Positions 42,968 through 52,467 of a DNA stretch of 64,000 bases are shown piece by piece. Source of the DNA: Spirochaetales bacterium (GTDB lineage Bacteria; Spirochaetota; Spirochaetia; Sphaerochaetales; Sphaerochaetaceae); assembly GCA_018433865.1 (NCBI GenBank), contig JAHDQJ010000002.1, positions 1 to 64,000 of the forward strand, read 5' to 3'. The translations under genes were made by a program, and so were the position numbers. The notes below the pieces were generated by a model, which saw only the letters and a program-made list of their open reading frames with translations, ran no database searches and had not been told where the DNA came from. Each line of letters opens with the position of its first letter. Position 1 is the stretch's first letter.

Positions 42968-45900
42968 CCGAAGGAATCCTCAGCCGCTCGCTCGCAGCCT
43001 TTTCTCGTTCCAACAGCTCCTGACCGGTGATCACCACGCTCTTCGCGTGCGCGTCCATCGATTCCAGCAGATGCCTCGCAGCCTCTTTGACCTGTGCGAC
43101 GGTGGTGGTAAGAATCCAGTTCCTGCGATCGCTGCGGAAGGTATCGGTGATCCCATACAGAGCCCGCCTGAACGCAATCATCGCAGCATCCTTCGGATAC
43201 AGCGGCTTGATCTCACGTCCCACCAAGCTGATGATTGCGAAGTCGATCAGGTCCTGGTCGACACCTTCCTCGGCAACGTGGGCGACGACGTCCCTGAAGT
43301 CACGAAGCGTACCTTCTATCCGCGGATCACGATAGCTGCTGAAAAGACAGAGCCGTTCCAGCATGTCGATATGCGCGCTCACGCCATAGGCGCCCCCCAG
43401 TCCGCGTACTTGTGCCCACAGGTGGTTCGTGGTCAGTACATGGGCGAGGACAGTCTGGTGGGCTTGTACGGGATCGAACGGTTCGGCCGCCTTGCACACA
43501 GTGGCGCTGAAACTCACCGAAGAGGGTATCCTGAAAATTTCCAGCTCTGGTGTCGAGGGCATCGCGAAGGGAGAGGAATCGTTCGCGAGGTTCAACGCCG
43601 GTTCATTGCCATCGGTGAAGGAGAGGACAAACTCGCCGAGGTGCTTTCTCGCCTCCTCTGCCGATTGCTCTGCAACACAGAGATGGAGGAGCATGCGGTG
43701 ACGTCTTGCGATCTTCGTCCGTACGGCCTCGAGTGCCTCTCCAAGTCTCTCCAATGCGAAGCGGTCGTTCGGATCATGGCCTTTCAGGTGGAACCACTGG
43801 GCCAGACCGTTCCAAGCCTCGTTCTGCGCCAGCACACGCGAGAAACTGGCTGAGGCACGTTGGGAAGCGTACATCTGCCCCGCACTGGTGACGTTCGACT
43901 CATAATCGCTCACCAGATCGTTCACGACCGCACCAAGACGTTCGGTGTCACGCACATTCGCACCGTTGAGTATCCTAAAGAGAAGCTGGAGGGCCGGCGC
44001 ATGGTCCCGTTCGAGACATTTCACCCTGAACGCCAGGGCAGAGAGAGACGAATCTGCAAAGCGGACCATCGATGAGCTTTCCAGGAAGAAATACAATCCT
44101 CCGGTCCGCTCCCTGGTCATCACTGCCACCTCGTCGTAGGGAATATCTTCCACTCCGGTCATATGGAGCATGCGGGTCAGCAACGGGAGGAGCAATTGCT
44201 CCTGTGCATCGAGATCTCCCACGCTCAGCATGCCATCGGTGTAGATGATACCGTTTGTTTCCATGCGCTGCACCCAAAGCGGCACTCCCTCAAGATCGGT
44301 ATCCTGCTGGTTCAACACACGGATGCTCTTGGGAAGGTCGTCCTTCCCAAGACGGGGAATCGTGGCAAGCGCCTCCGGCTCGTCCTCAGACTCTTCGAAC
44401 GCGAGGAACCGTTGGTTCTCGGTTTGCAACCTGGCCAGGCCATCCTTGCCGAGCAACTCTGCAACCTGCGAGAGCCGCTGTGAGATCGTCTCCTCGAGCA
44501 ACCGGTTGTGCTCCGCGTCGGGTTTCACTACCAAGAGGCAACGATGCGGGTTCTCCAGCAGTCGGCTTGAGATCCAACGCTCGAAATATCCGTCGGATCC
44601 CTTGCTCTTGCCACCCTTCGCGAACAGTTCGTCCTCATCAGGCATCGATTCGGCAACCAGTTCCTTCAATCGCCCGAGCGCAGCGCTCACGCCGATGGTG
44701 ACGTGCGGCCTCTGGCCTTGCAACCATCCGCGGACCGCACGGTTCATCGCCCGCAACCCGATGGGAATGTCACCGGAGAGTTCCTGGAGGAGAAACTCCT
44801 GCCGCTTGAGCGCGTTCATCACGAGCTTGCGGGGTATGCCCTTCCTTACAATCTCTTCCAGGGTCCTGATCACCAGGTCCTCAGCCTTCTGGGCATCCTT
44901 CGGATCGATTCCCTTGAACCCTACGGTGAATGGCATCTGCCTGAAGCTCGTATCCATCCCGCTTATCTGGGAAATATCTTTGGCGAGGTGCGAGTCGATG
45001 ATCGCCTTGTACAGCGGAGCACCGGGATTTCCCAACAGGATATCGGTGAGCACGGTGAGCGTGAGCACCTCAATGGGATCGTCCACGACACTTGTGGCCC
45101 AGCTGACAGCGACAGATGCATCGTCGGAAGCGCCGCCATCCGCTTCGGCAGGACTGGTCGCGTGCACGGTCTTCGGCTTCGCCCACGGCTTGGCGAGGAC
45201 AGTCGCTCCCGGGCAGCTCATCGCCGAGCTGTCGGCGAGATACAGGTCATCAAGCAACGCCAACTGCCATGAGATCTCTTGGTTTCCGTACAGGAACAGC
45301 CGACAGTTCGATGGGTGGTAATGTGACGCATGGTAGCCGATGAATTGCCGGTAGTTGAGCCTGATGATGTGTGCCGGATCACCTCCCGATTCATAGAAGT
45401 AAGGAGTATCGGGGTAGAGGCTGCGGATGCTCTGCCGGCCCACGATCGAGTCGTGATCTGACAACTCTCCAAGCATTTCGTTGTAGACGACACCGTCATA
45501 CTTCAGCTTCCCCCCCTCGTCGGCCATGATCCTGATGCCCTCCTGCCAGAAGGTCTCCTCACGCAACAGAGGATTGAAGACCGCGTCGGCATAGATGGCA
45601 AAGAGATTCCGGTAATCGTTGGCCAACGGGGAAGCTGCAGGGTAGACCGTGTAATCGGGGTAGGTCATGGCATTCATGAACGTGTTCACGCTCCCCTTCA
45701 GGAGACTCATGAAGGGATCGCGGACAGGATATCTTCCCGATCCTGCGAGGACGCAGTGTTCGATGATGTGCGGTGTCCCGCAATCGTCCACGGGAGGAGT
45801 CTTGAAGATGAAACCGAAGAAATTCTCAGGATCGTCGTTGGCAACGTGATACACTTCCATGCCGGTGATCCTATGCCGGAAAAAATACCCGTATCCATGG

Positions 45901-45995
45901 TAATCGTCGAGTACGTCGATCGAATCGAGGACGAATCCATGCACCTCGTCTCCCGGCAGCAATGACGCGTTCACCTGCTTCTCTGGTTCACCCAC
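42951..45995 (-). CDS. M16C metallopeptidase (presequence-protease/falcilysin type)
   Basis: A 1014-residue M16C peptidase, one chain with four M16 domains. The inverted zinc motif is HIIEHCVLAGS (HxxEH) in the first domain with a downstream Glu in NAMTYPDYTVYPAAS...DAVFNP; the SGDIPIG and VRGLGGAYG regions match the closing inactive half. No signal peptide, so it is cytoplasmic or non-classically located, presumably degrading peptides. Start is GTG 45995 with GGAGG 5 bases upstream; the longer frame to 46160 crosses the nfo promoter and start. It overlaps the hydrogenase-like gene tail to tail by 17 bases. Confidence 0.92.
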   Translation of the reverse strand: MGEPEKQVNASLLPGDEVHGFVLDSIDVLDDYHGYGYFFRHRITGMEVYHVANDDPENFFGFIFKTPPVDDCGTPHIIEHCVLAGSGRYPVRDPFMSLLKGSVNTFMNAMTYPDYTVYPAASPLANDYRNLFAIYADAVFNPLLREETFWQEGIRIMADEGGKLKYDGVVYNEMLGELSDHDSIVGRQSIRSLYPDTPYFYESGGDPAHIIRLNYRQFIGYHASHYHPSNCRLFLYGNQEISWQLALLDDLYLADSSAMSCPGATVLAKPWAKPKTVHATSPAEADGGASDDASVAVSWATSVVDDPIEVLTLTVLTDILLGNPGAPLYKAIIDSHLAKDISQISGMDTSFRQMPFTVGFKGIDPKDAQKAEDLVIRTLEEIVRKGIPRKLVMNALKRQEFLLQELSGDIPIGLRAMNRAVRGWLQGQRPHVTIGVSAALGRLKELVAESMPDEDELFAKGGKSKGSDGYFERWISSRLLENPHRCLLVVKPDAEHNRLLEETISQRLSQVAELLGKDGLARLQTENQRFLAFEESEDEPEALATIPRLGKDDLPKSIRVLNQQDTDLEGVPLWVQRMETNGIIYTDGMLSVGDLDAQEQLLLPLLTRMLHMTGVEDIPYDEVAVMTRERTGGLYFFLESSSMVRFADSSLSALAFRVKCLERDHAPALQLLFRILNGANVRDTERLGAVVNDLVSDYESNVTSAGQMYASQRASASFSRVLAQNEAWNGLAQWFHLKGHDPNDRFALERLGEALEAVRTKIARRHRMLLHLCVAEQSAEEARKHLGEFVLSFTDGNEPALNLANDSSPFAMPSTPELEIFRIPSSVSFSATVCKAAEPFDPVQAHQTVLAHVLTTNHLWAQVRGLGGAYGVSAHIDMLERLCLFSSYRDPRIEGTLRDFRDVVAHVAEEGVDQDLIDFAIISLVGREIKPLYPKDAAMIAFRRALYGITDTFRSDRRNWILTTTVAQVKEAARHLLESMDAHAKSVVITGQELLEREKAASERLRIPSVKLPV

Positions 45996-46050
45996 ACATA
46001 CCTCCGTACACCGATGACACACCCTGTGAAGGTACCATGCCGTTTTCCGA

Positions 46051-46079
46051 TTGACAACCCTCCGGTTCTTCCGTACCTT
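46051..46079 (+). promoter_or_regulatory. Candidate nfo promoter
   Basis: TTGACA (46051-46056) and TACCTT (46074-46079) with a 17-base spacer, 17 bases before the nfo ATG; GAGGT serves as ribosome binding site. It lies between the divergent M16C and nfo genes. Confidence 0.45.
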
Positions 46080-46096
46080 CAACACGAGGTGTAGAG

Positions 46097-46945
46097 ATGC
46101 ATTACATTGGAGCTCACGTAAGTGCTTCGGGCGGAGTCCACAACGCGGTGGAGCACGCACTTTCCATCGGTGCGAACGCCTTCGCGCTGTTCACCAAGAA
46201 CCAGAAACAGTGGAAGGTCCCTCCGCTGGGAGAAGAGCAGATCGCGCTCTTCAAGGATGCGATGGGCGCTGCAGGCTTCAGTGCCGCCCAGGTCCTCCCG
46301 CATGACGGATACCTGATCAACCTCGGGAATCCCGATCCCCAGAAGCGGAGGATCAGTGTCGATGCGTTCATCGACGAAATGCAGCGAGTGGAACAGCTGG
46401 GACTCGATCGCTTGAATTTCCACCCGGGAGCACATCTCAAGCAAATCGATGCCGATGATTGCATGCTCTTGATCTCACAGGGAATCGACGAGGCGCTCGC
46501 GAACACCGAACACGCCTACGCGGTGATCGAGACGACAGCGGGCCAAGGGTCGGCACTCGGAAGATCATTCGAGGAGATCGCGAGGATCATCGAACGATCG
46601 ACCTGCCAGGAGCGCATCGGGGTCTGCATCGATACCTGCCACATCTTTGCCGCCGGTTATGACATCAGGAGTGCAGAGCAGTTCGCGAAGGTGATGGATG
46701 CGTACGACCGGATCATCGGGTTCGACCGGCTCATGGGAATGCACCTGAATGATGCGAAGAGCACCTTCGAGAGCAATGTGGACCGCCACGCACCTCTCGG
46801 CGAGGGAAATCTCGGACTGGAGCCCTTCAAGGCGATGATGACCGATCCTCGGTTCGAGCGTATTCCGCTGATCCTCGAGACCACCGATCCTGATCGTTGG
46901 AAGGATGAAATCGAATTGTTGCGCAGATTCGCACAGGAACGGTGA
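46097..46945 (+). CDS. nfo: Endonuclease IV (AP endonuclease)
   Basis: Nfo, 282 residues, TIM-barrel zinc enzyme cutting DNA 5' of abasic sites. Zinc ligands are visible in order: GAHVSASGG, FHPGAH, VIETTAGQG, CIDTCHIFAAGYD, MHLNDAK, DRHAPLGEGNLG and ILETTD. It is complementary to the uracil-DNA glycosylase of the window in base-excision repair. Three bases separate it from the glycerophosphodiesterase gene. Confidence 0.96.
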   Translation: MHYIGAHVSASGGVHNAVEHALSIGANAFALFTKNQKQWKVPPLGEEQIALFKDAMGAAGFSAAQVLPHDGYLINLGNPDPQKRRISVDAFIDEMQRVEQLGLDRLNFHPGAHLKQIDADDCMLLISQGIDEALANTEHAYAVIETTAGQGSALGRSFEEIARIIERSTCQERIGVCIDTCHIFAAGYDIRSAEQFAKVMDAYDRIIGFDRLMGMHLNDAKSTFESNVDRHAPLGEGNLGLEPFKAMMTDPRFERIPLILETTDPDRWKDEIELLRRFAQER

Positions 46946-46948
46946 CTC

Positions 46949-47713
46949 ATGAAACCATTGTTCGCGGGAGTTCCCCGTCCGCTGTTGTTCGGACATCGCG
47001 GCTATTCATCGGTAGCACCTGAGAACACCATGGAGGCGTTCGATCTCTGTGTCGGGCGAGGCATCCCCGGTGCCGAACTCGACGTGCACCTCTGCAAGAG
47101 CGGAGAGCTGGTCATCATCCATGACCATGAGTTGCAGCGCCTCGCCGGCATCGACGCGGTGGTCGAGGATTTGACCTATGCGGAGCTTCGCCAGCTCGAC
47201 GTCGGATCCCACAAGGATCCCCGTTTTGCCGGGGCCCGGATCCCCCTGCTTTCCGAGTTGTTCTCACGTCACGGGAGGAGCCTCTATTACGACGTGGAAC
47301 TGAAAGTCCGGGGAACCAAGGATACCGGGATTGCCCGGAAGACCTGGGAATTGATCCGATCCCATGGTCTTGAGGACCGTTGTCTGGTCTCCTCTTTCAA
47401 TCCTTTCGCGATCCGCAGGTTCAACGCGGTATCACACAACGCGATCCCCACGGCCGTGATCTACTGCGAGGATGAGGAAGTTCCCAGGATACTGCAGCAT
47501 GGATGGGGTCGCCACATCGCTCGCGCGACGGTATTGAAGCCCGAGTGGATCCAGGTGAACGGGCCCATGATGAACCGTTTCTCCCGCCGCAAGGGATACC
47601 CGGTACTCGTGTGGACCGTCGATGAGAAGGAAAAGGGACTGAAGCTCCTCGAACAAGGTGTGGAGGGGCTCATCAGCAACGATCCTTCCCTGTTCTTGGC
47701 CGATCAGCGATAG
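46949..47713 (+). CDS. Glycerophosphodiester phosphodiesterase
   Basis: A 254-residue GDPD-family TIM barrel. FGHRGYSSVAPENTMEAF (catalytic His and Arg), GAELDVHLCKSGELVIIHDHELQRLAG (Glu/Asp metal ligands and second His) and VLVWTVDEKEKGLKLLEQGVEGLISNDP are family motifs. No signal peptide, so it acts in the cytoplasm on glycerophosphodiesters from lipid turnover, releasing glycerol 3-phosphate (UgpQ-like). Cotranscribed with nfo; its stop overlaps the next gene tail to tail by 10 bases. Confidence 0.92.
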   Translation: MKPLFAGVPRPLLFGHRGYSSVAPENTMEAFDLCVGRGIPGAELDVHLCKSGELVIIHDHELQRLAGIDAVVEDLTYAELRQLDVGSHKDPRFAGARIPLLSELFSRHGRSLYYDVELKVRGTKDTGIARKTWELIRSHGLEDRCLVSSFNPFAIRRFNAVSHNAIPTAVIYCEDEEVPRILQHGWGRHIARATVLKPEWIQVNGPMMNRFSRRKGYPVLVWTVDEKEKGLKLLEQGVEGLISNDPSLFLADQR

Positions 47714-49095
47714 AGGTACCGGTACAACAGGGAGGTGGCGATCAAGCCGAATCGCGAGAACGCCTCGCGCCTCGCCTCCTCCATCGAAGGACCGACCGCA
47801 TTGGCAACCACCGTCTGCGTGGAACCCAATCGGGTGAAGGTACTCATGTCCACCAAGGAGACCTCACCGGTCACCGTGACGGCCCCGCCACGTTCGGTTG
47901 TCCTCTGGTGCGAGACCCCGACATCCCCGTAGAGGGCGAAGGAAACACTCGGGTATGCACTTCGCAACCGGCTCAATTGATCCTCATCCTCAAGCGGAGG
48001 AATCCCCGACACCTGAGTACGGATCCCATCATTCGACAAACGCTTTGCGAAGCTCTGTGCAGTGAATGACGAAGGGAGCACGGCTCCTTGGAGGGTATAT
48101 TCCTGCACCGCGATCAGAAGCGGTTGGTTTCCGACGATCGAAACCCGGGCATAGGGAAATCCGACACGTTTCTGTTCGAGCAGGGAAACAAGCTCTCCAT
48201 GCACCTCGGGATCGGATTCCTTGATCGGGGCAAGATCGTGTTCCAAATCGAGGCCGAACACGATCGAACCTGTCGAGACCAGCGTCGGATTGGTACTGCG
48301 GAACGTGAACTGTCCGTTCGCATCGGTGACGAACCGCTGCGAATCGGCGTACTCCGATCCCATGCCGTCGCGAGCCTGTGCCATGGCGATGACCGGTGCC
48401 TGGACCACTCTCGGGGAAAGCCTGCCGCTTCCCCTCCTGAGCGTGACCTCTACCGTCGGGATCGCAGGATTTCCTTGGGTGACGGAAATGGTCAGGGGCC
48501 TGAGGATCGTCCGCACACGGTCCAGGGCCTCGACCCTCCGCTGTTCGCCCCTGTCTACCGGCAACGTCCGCGCGATGCCGGCAATCCCCAGATACTGTTG
48601 TACGGCCAGGATATCCTTGTTCTCACGATAGTATCGTGAACCGAGCGCTGCCAGTTCGTCCATCCGCCTCACGTTCTCGAGCAACTGTATCTCGGATTCG
48701 GTCCTTGCGGTCTCCAGAAGCGTCCTGTCTGCGACCGCGAGGAACCAGACCGTCACCACTTCATCCTCCTGCTTGACGAATTCCTGGGTAACCCTGAGGA
48801 GGTACTCCTCGACAGCACCGCGGGAGGAGAGCTGTGCGATATGGCGCCCGGTGACGTCTTCACCGATGTACGTCGAGATTTCCGTGAGGATGGACTCGTA
48901 CGCCAAGACCCGGGCACGGTTCTCAGCTGTCGCACGGCCCTCGCCCACGAAGGCCGTCTGGTTGCGACCTACCTGCGGCTCAAAGACCCAGACCGGTACT
49001 CCCTCAAGATTGGATTTCACCCATGTGCTCAAGGAAGAACAACCGGTGAAGATGATCATGAGCAGCAGCGACAGGAGCCAGAACGTCCTTCTCAT
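47704..49095 (-). CDS. LPP20-like lipoprotein
   Basis: A 463-residue lipoprotein with lipobox IIFTGC (Cys19). VPVWVFEP...TAFVGEGRATAENRARVLAYESILTEIS (about 33-75) is an LPP20-like segment, followed by helices (110-165) and beta-rich domains to the C-terminus, including a GSTQTVVANAVGPSMEEARREAF repeat of the LPP20/flagellar FlgT-like pattern. Probably periplasmic; no function can be assigned. No clear ribosome binding site is present at ATG 49095, which lies 10 bases after the stop of the upstream gene, so coupling is likely. Confidence 0.7.
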   Translation of the reverse strand: MRRTFWLLSLLLMIIFTGCSSLSTWVKSNLEGVPVWVFEPQVGRNQTAFVGEGRATAENRARVLAYESILTEISTYIGEDVTGRHIAQLSSRGAVEEYLLRVTQEFVKQEDEVVTVWFLAVADRTLLETARTESEIQLLENVRRMDELAALGSRYYRENKDILAVQQYLGIAGIARTLPVDRGEQRRVEALDRVRTILRPLTISVTQGNPAIPTVEVTLRRGSGRLSPRVVQAPVIAMAQARDGMGSEYADSQRFVTDANGQFTFRSTNPTLVSTGSIVFGLDLEHDLAPIKESDPEVHGELVSLLEQKRVGFPYARVSIVGNQPLLIAVQEYTLQGAVLPSSFTAQSFAKRLSNDGIRTQVSGIPPLEDEDQLSRLRSAYPSVSFALYGDVGVSHQRTTERGGAVTVTGEVSLVDMSTFTRLGSTQTVVANAVGPSMEEARREAFSRFGLIATSLLYRYLYR

Positions 49096-49105
49096 GTCGT
49101 GCAGT

Positions 49106-50239
49106 CTACCATAACCACCCGATGGTGGGCGATAGGGTGATTCCCCGCTCATTCGATTGGATGCTCGAAACGGATCCGTTCTCGCGCACAGCGACATAGC
49201 GGTACCCGATGCCGACTCCCCAGAAGAACCGTGAGCTGTCATGATGGGAGAATTCGATCTGTGCATCCGCACCGTACAGGAAACGTACCTGCGTAGAATC
49301 GGAAAGTTCGATTCCGAACCCCACATGTACCTTTCCATCCAGATGGAGATTGGTCCACCATTGCCCGATCCGATCGGGATCGCGGGTGAGTTCACCGAAC
49401 GAAAATCCTCGCGAGATTCCGGCCAGGAGCATCAGTTCGACATGTGCATCGTCCCACCGATACGCTCCGGTGGCTGCAGCGGAGAAACGGAACAGAGAGG
49501 AGGGAAGCGAACCCTCATAGCCAAGTCTGGCTCCTGCGCGCCCTGAGGATGCCGTCGGAGCGATCGACCATGACGAACCGGCCCCTGTCAGCGAAAGGCC
49601 CATGCCCTTGGTGATCGGCCGGCTTGCCCACACGGGAAGCAACTCCACCACGGGAGTATCCTCCTGACCCTCTTCTTGATGGACAAACCGATCCGCAACC
49701 GTCATCAGGGCGATCGTCCGTCCACGGACATCTTTCACCGGAACACGGCGGCCCTTGCGAAGCTGTTCGTCTCCAGTGGCCACCCAATACCCCGAAGGCA
49801 ATGCATGGGTGATGGTCGGTGCTCCCGGCACGGAGAAGATTTCGGGTAGGTTTTCCCTGACACACGCCCGCAATGTCCTGCTCCACACCTCCTCGAACCG
49901 CTCTCCTTGGCGTACGAGGAATGCGAGGGGAAACTGCTTCGAACCGTGGCTGAACGTAGTCCGATACAACGATGCCCCGGAAAAGGTATCGTCATCCCGT
50001 GTGGTATCATCGAGGACAAAGACCAAGGAATCCAAGGCCTTTGCATCGAAGACGAACAACCAATCGAGTTCCTCGGAGAGGACGCTGCGCGCGACTGCGG
50101 CCATTCGATCCGCATCAAAGGAAGAGATGCCCGGAGCCACGACATCCACCCGGATGCTCACGGGAGCCGAGCTGCCGAGGGCGAACCGGCCCAACAGGAG
50201 AAAGAGGAAGATCGGCAGGCAGCGTCTCAACCGTCTCAA
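49106..50239 (-). CDS. Exported protein with C-terminal beta-strand domain
   Basis: A 377-residue protein starting at TTG 50239, overlapping the pepT stop (TTGA) with GGGAGA upstream. An N-terminal hydrophobic segment (LPIFLFLLLGRFALGSSA) looks like a signal peptide. Residues 30-150 form a mixed domain; the last ~150 residues contain regular aromatic strands (ALYRWDD-like, GISRGFSFGEL, FFWGVGIGYRYVAV, TLSPTIGWLW) with a terminal Trp, suggesting an outer-membrane barrel. No family recognised. It is coupled to the LPP20-like gene, so the two may act together in the envelope. Confidence 0.6.
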   Translation of the reverse strand: MRRLRRCLPIFLFLLLGRFALGSSAPVSIRVDVVAPGISSFDADRMAAVARSVLSEELDWLFVFDAKALDSLVFVLDDTTRDDDTFSGASLYRTTFSHGSKQFPLAFLVRQGERFEEVWSRTLRACVRENLPEIFSVPGAPTITHALPSGYWVATGDEQLRKGRRVPVKDVRGRTIALMTVADRFVHQEEGQEDTPVVELLPVWASRPITKGMGLSLTGAGSSWSIAPTASSGRAGARLGYEGSLPSSLFRFSAAATGAYRWDDAHVELMLLAGISRGFSFGELTRDPDRIGQWWTNLHLDGKVHVGFGIELSDSTQVRFLYGADAQIEFSHHDSSRFFWGVGIGYRYVAVRENGSVSSIQSNERGITLSPTIGWLW

Positions 50240-51489
50240 GCATCGTCTCCCGCCCACTGGGCCATGATCTGTCGGACAAGAAGCGCCGATTCCACCATCG
50301 CGGGGACCGCAACCCACTCGTATCGCGAGTGAAGGTTGTGTGATCCGGTGTAGAGATTCGGTGCGGGAATGCCCATCTGTGCCAACCGTGCACCATCGGT
50401 ACCGCCCCTGATGATCTTCTCGTGCAACCGGATACCCAGATGCTCGCCAGCTTTCCAGATCGCATCCATGATCCGCCCATCCTTGCCGATCGCCTCATGC
50501 ATGTTGCGATAGACGATCTTCGTGGCAAGCTCCACCTTGCCGTTCGGGAACAGCTTCTCCGTGGTCCGGGCGAGGCTCTCAAGCGCATCAATGCGCCGTT
50601 CGAGCTCTTTCATGTCGAAATCGCGAAGATAGAAGGTCACCTGCGTCATGGCGCTCGTTCCCTTGATCTCTTCCGCACAGTAGTAACCGTACCGTCCATC
50701 GGTGGCTTCAGGACTTTCGCTCCGGGGAACCGCCGCGATGAAGGAGACCGCCATCGAGACGCTGTTGACCATCCTTCCCCGCGCGGCTCCCAGGTGATAG
50801 GGAACTCCGTGGAACGTGACGTTCACCGTGGCCGCATTGAAGCACTCGGCCTCGATCTCACCCTGCTCTCCTCCGTCGATCGTGTAGCAACAGACGGAGC
50901 GAAGCATGCCGACATCGAACGCATCCATCCCTCCTCCGGTCTCTTCGTCCGAGGTGAAGACAAGCTCGATATCCCCGTGGGGTACGGCATCCGGTCCCAT
51001 CAGATGCTCCGCCACCGACATCAGGATCGCCACTCCGGCCTTGTCATCCCCGCCAAGGAGCGTCGTGCCATCGGTCACCACCAATTGTGCTCCTTCGTAG
51101 CGGGCAAGCAACGGATTGTCAGCGACCTTGAGGACATGGGAGTCACCGAGGGTGATATCCTTGCCATCGTAGGCATCGATCACGCGGGCTTTCACTCCGT
51201 TCCCCATGATATCGTCGGCAACATCGACGTGTGCCATGAACCCGATGGTCGGAACCTGTTTTCCCTCTCCGAGATTGGAAGGGATCCGGGCCACGAGATA
51301 GCCTTGTGCATCGAATGTCAGGTCTGTGACTCCCATTCCCTCCAGCTCATCCTGCAGCATCCGCAACAGGTACACCTGACCTTCGGTCGTGGGCCGGTGA
51401 TCGGTGACATGCGGATCGCTCATCGTATCTACGGCCACATAGCGCAAGAACCGGTCCAACATCCTCTCTGCAAACGCATCCTGCCTCAT
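50236..51489 (-). CDS. pepT: Peptidase T (tripeptidase)
   Basis: PepT, 417 residues, zinc aminotripeptidase of family M20B. TIGFMAHVDVADDIMG (metal His and Asp), LLGGDDKAGVAILMSV (bridging Asp), FTSDEETGGGMDAFD (catalytic and metal Glu), CYTIDGGEQGEIE, and the final NLYTGSHNLHSRYEWVAV (metal His). All ligands are intact. It probably recycles tripeptides in the cytoplasm. First gene of a three-gene leftward unit with two envelope proteins. Confidence 0.95.
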   Translation of the reverse strand: MRQDAFAERMLDRFLRYVAVDTMSDPHVTDHRPTTEGQVYLLRMLQDELEGMGVTDLTFDAQGYLVARIPSNLGEGKQVPTIGFMAHVDVADDIMGNGVKARVIDAYDGKDITLGDSHVLKVADNPLLARYEGAQLVVTDGTTLLGGDDKAGVAILMSVAEHLMGPDAVPHGDIELVFTSDEETGGGMDAFDVGMLRSVCCYTIDGGEQGEIEAECFNAATVNVTFHGVPYHLGAARGRMVNSVSMAVSFIAAVPRSESPEATDGRYGYYCAEEIKGTSAMTQVTFYLRDFDMKELERRIDALESLARTTEKLFPNGKVELATKIVYRNMHEAIGKDGRIMDAIWKAGEHLGIRLHEKIIRGGTDGARLAQMGIPAPNLYTGSHNLHSRYEWVAVPAMVESALLVRQIMAQWAGDDA

Positions 51490-51580
51490 GAGTCCTGCTT
51501 CTCCTTTGTCATGGTTTCTGTAGCATTATTCCATATTTGCAGGACCCGGGCAAGGCAAAGCACCTTGCAGGGGATATCTC

Positions 51581-52444
51581 TTACGCGTTGAAGTTGTACT
51601 TCTTCAGCATCGGCTTCACCATGTCCATCACTTGGTAGATGGAAAACACGACGATGATGAGTCCGGTCACGACCGGTCCGTTCGTCATCGTCTTTCCCAA
51701 GGTCGTCATCGATGCGGCCACCGCATAGGAAGCGGCAGGATCGGTCGTCACATCCACGATCCACTCCTGGAACGATTGGGAAAGCGATTCTTCATCGTAC
51801 TTGTAGTATCGGTACAATGACATGATGGTCGTTGCGGTTATACCTGCTGCAATGGAAATCGCGGCAGCAGCCGTGATCTTCCCCCATACGACCACCTTCG
51901 GGATGCACGCATAGACGATCCCTGCGACCATCAGTACGAGCGTCTTCGTGACAAGCTTCTGCAGGTCACGCATGAAAGCAGGCCTTTGGCTCGGAGGTAT
52001 GGCCCGCATATGGGTCTCGGCATCAGCACGCAACGTACGTTCAGCACTGATCATCCTCCCTCGCAATTCTTCGAATTCTTCGGATCCGAGCAGCGCTTCC
52101 GACTCTGCCAGCACTTCATCTGCCGTGGCACCGCTCATTACGGCATGGCTGAACCGCAGGTAATCCTCTCCCCCCTCTTCGGCGAGCATCCTGTCGACGA
52201 TCGTGGAACCTTGTGCAGCCATCAGCGGATCACGCAGGGCAGGGGGCAAATCCCCGTTCTCTGCGAGCACGGGTCCGACCAGTGCCAGCTGTTCGTCAAG
52301 CACACGTGCCACCACAGGCTTCATGGTCTTGCTGTCAAGGATCGGATTCGACACCGGTTCCCAGGCCAATGAACATCCGAGCAGGCTCATTGCCACCCAG
52401 ATGCAGATGAATTCGGTGCACATGTTCCTGAAGCGTCTTTTCAT
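51581..52444 (-). CDS. Membrane-anchored lipoprotein of unknown function
   Basis: A 287-residue protein with signal and lipobox MSLLGC (Cys24), AAAGGAGG upstream of ATG 52444. Residues 30-150 are helical and acidic (AMKPV-like to AETHMRAIPPSQRPAFMRDLQKL). Then come two or three strongly hydrophobic stretches (about 160-178, 190-212 and 257-275). A lipoprotein with several internal membrane helices is unusual. No family recognised. A GC hairpin without U-tract lies just downstream (about 51552-51572). Confidence 0.6.
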   Translation of the reverse strand: MKRRFRNMCTEFICIWVAMSLLGCSLAWEPVSNPILDSKTMKPVVARVLDEQLALVGPVLAENGDLPPALRDPLMAAQGSTIVDRMLAEEGGEDYLRFSHAVMSGATADEVLAESEALLGSEEFEELRGRMISAERTLRADAETHMRAIPPSQRPAFMRDLQKLVTKTLVLMVAGIVYACIPKVVVWGKITAAAAISIAAGITATTIMSLYRYYKYDEESLSQSFQEWIVDVTTDPAASYAVAASMTTLGKTMTNGPVVTGLIIVVFSIYQVMDMVKPMLKKYNFNA

Positions 52445-52467
52445 GATCTTGCCTCCTTTGCTGGGCG

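Noticed and set aside
51552-51572. GCAAGG/CCTTGC hairpin after the membrane lipoprotein gene as intrinsic terminator
   Set aside because: The stem is only 6 base pairs and is followed by GC-rich sequence rather than a T-run.
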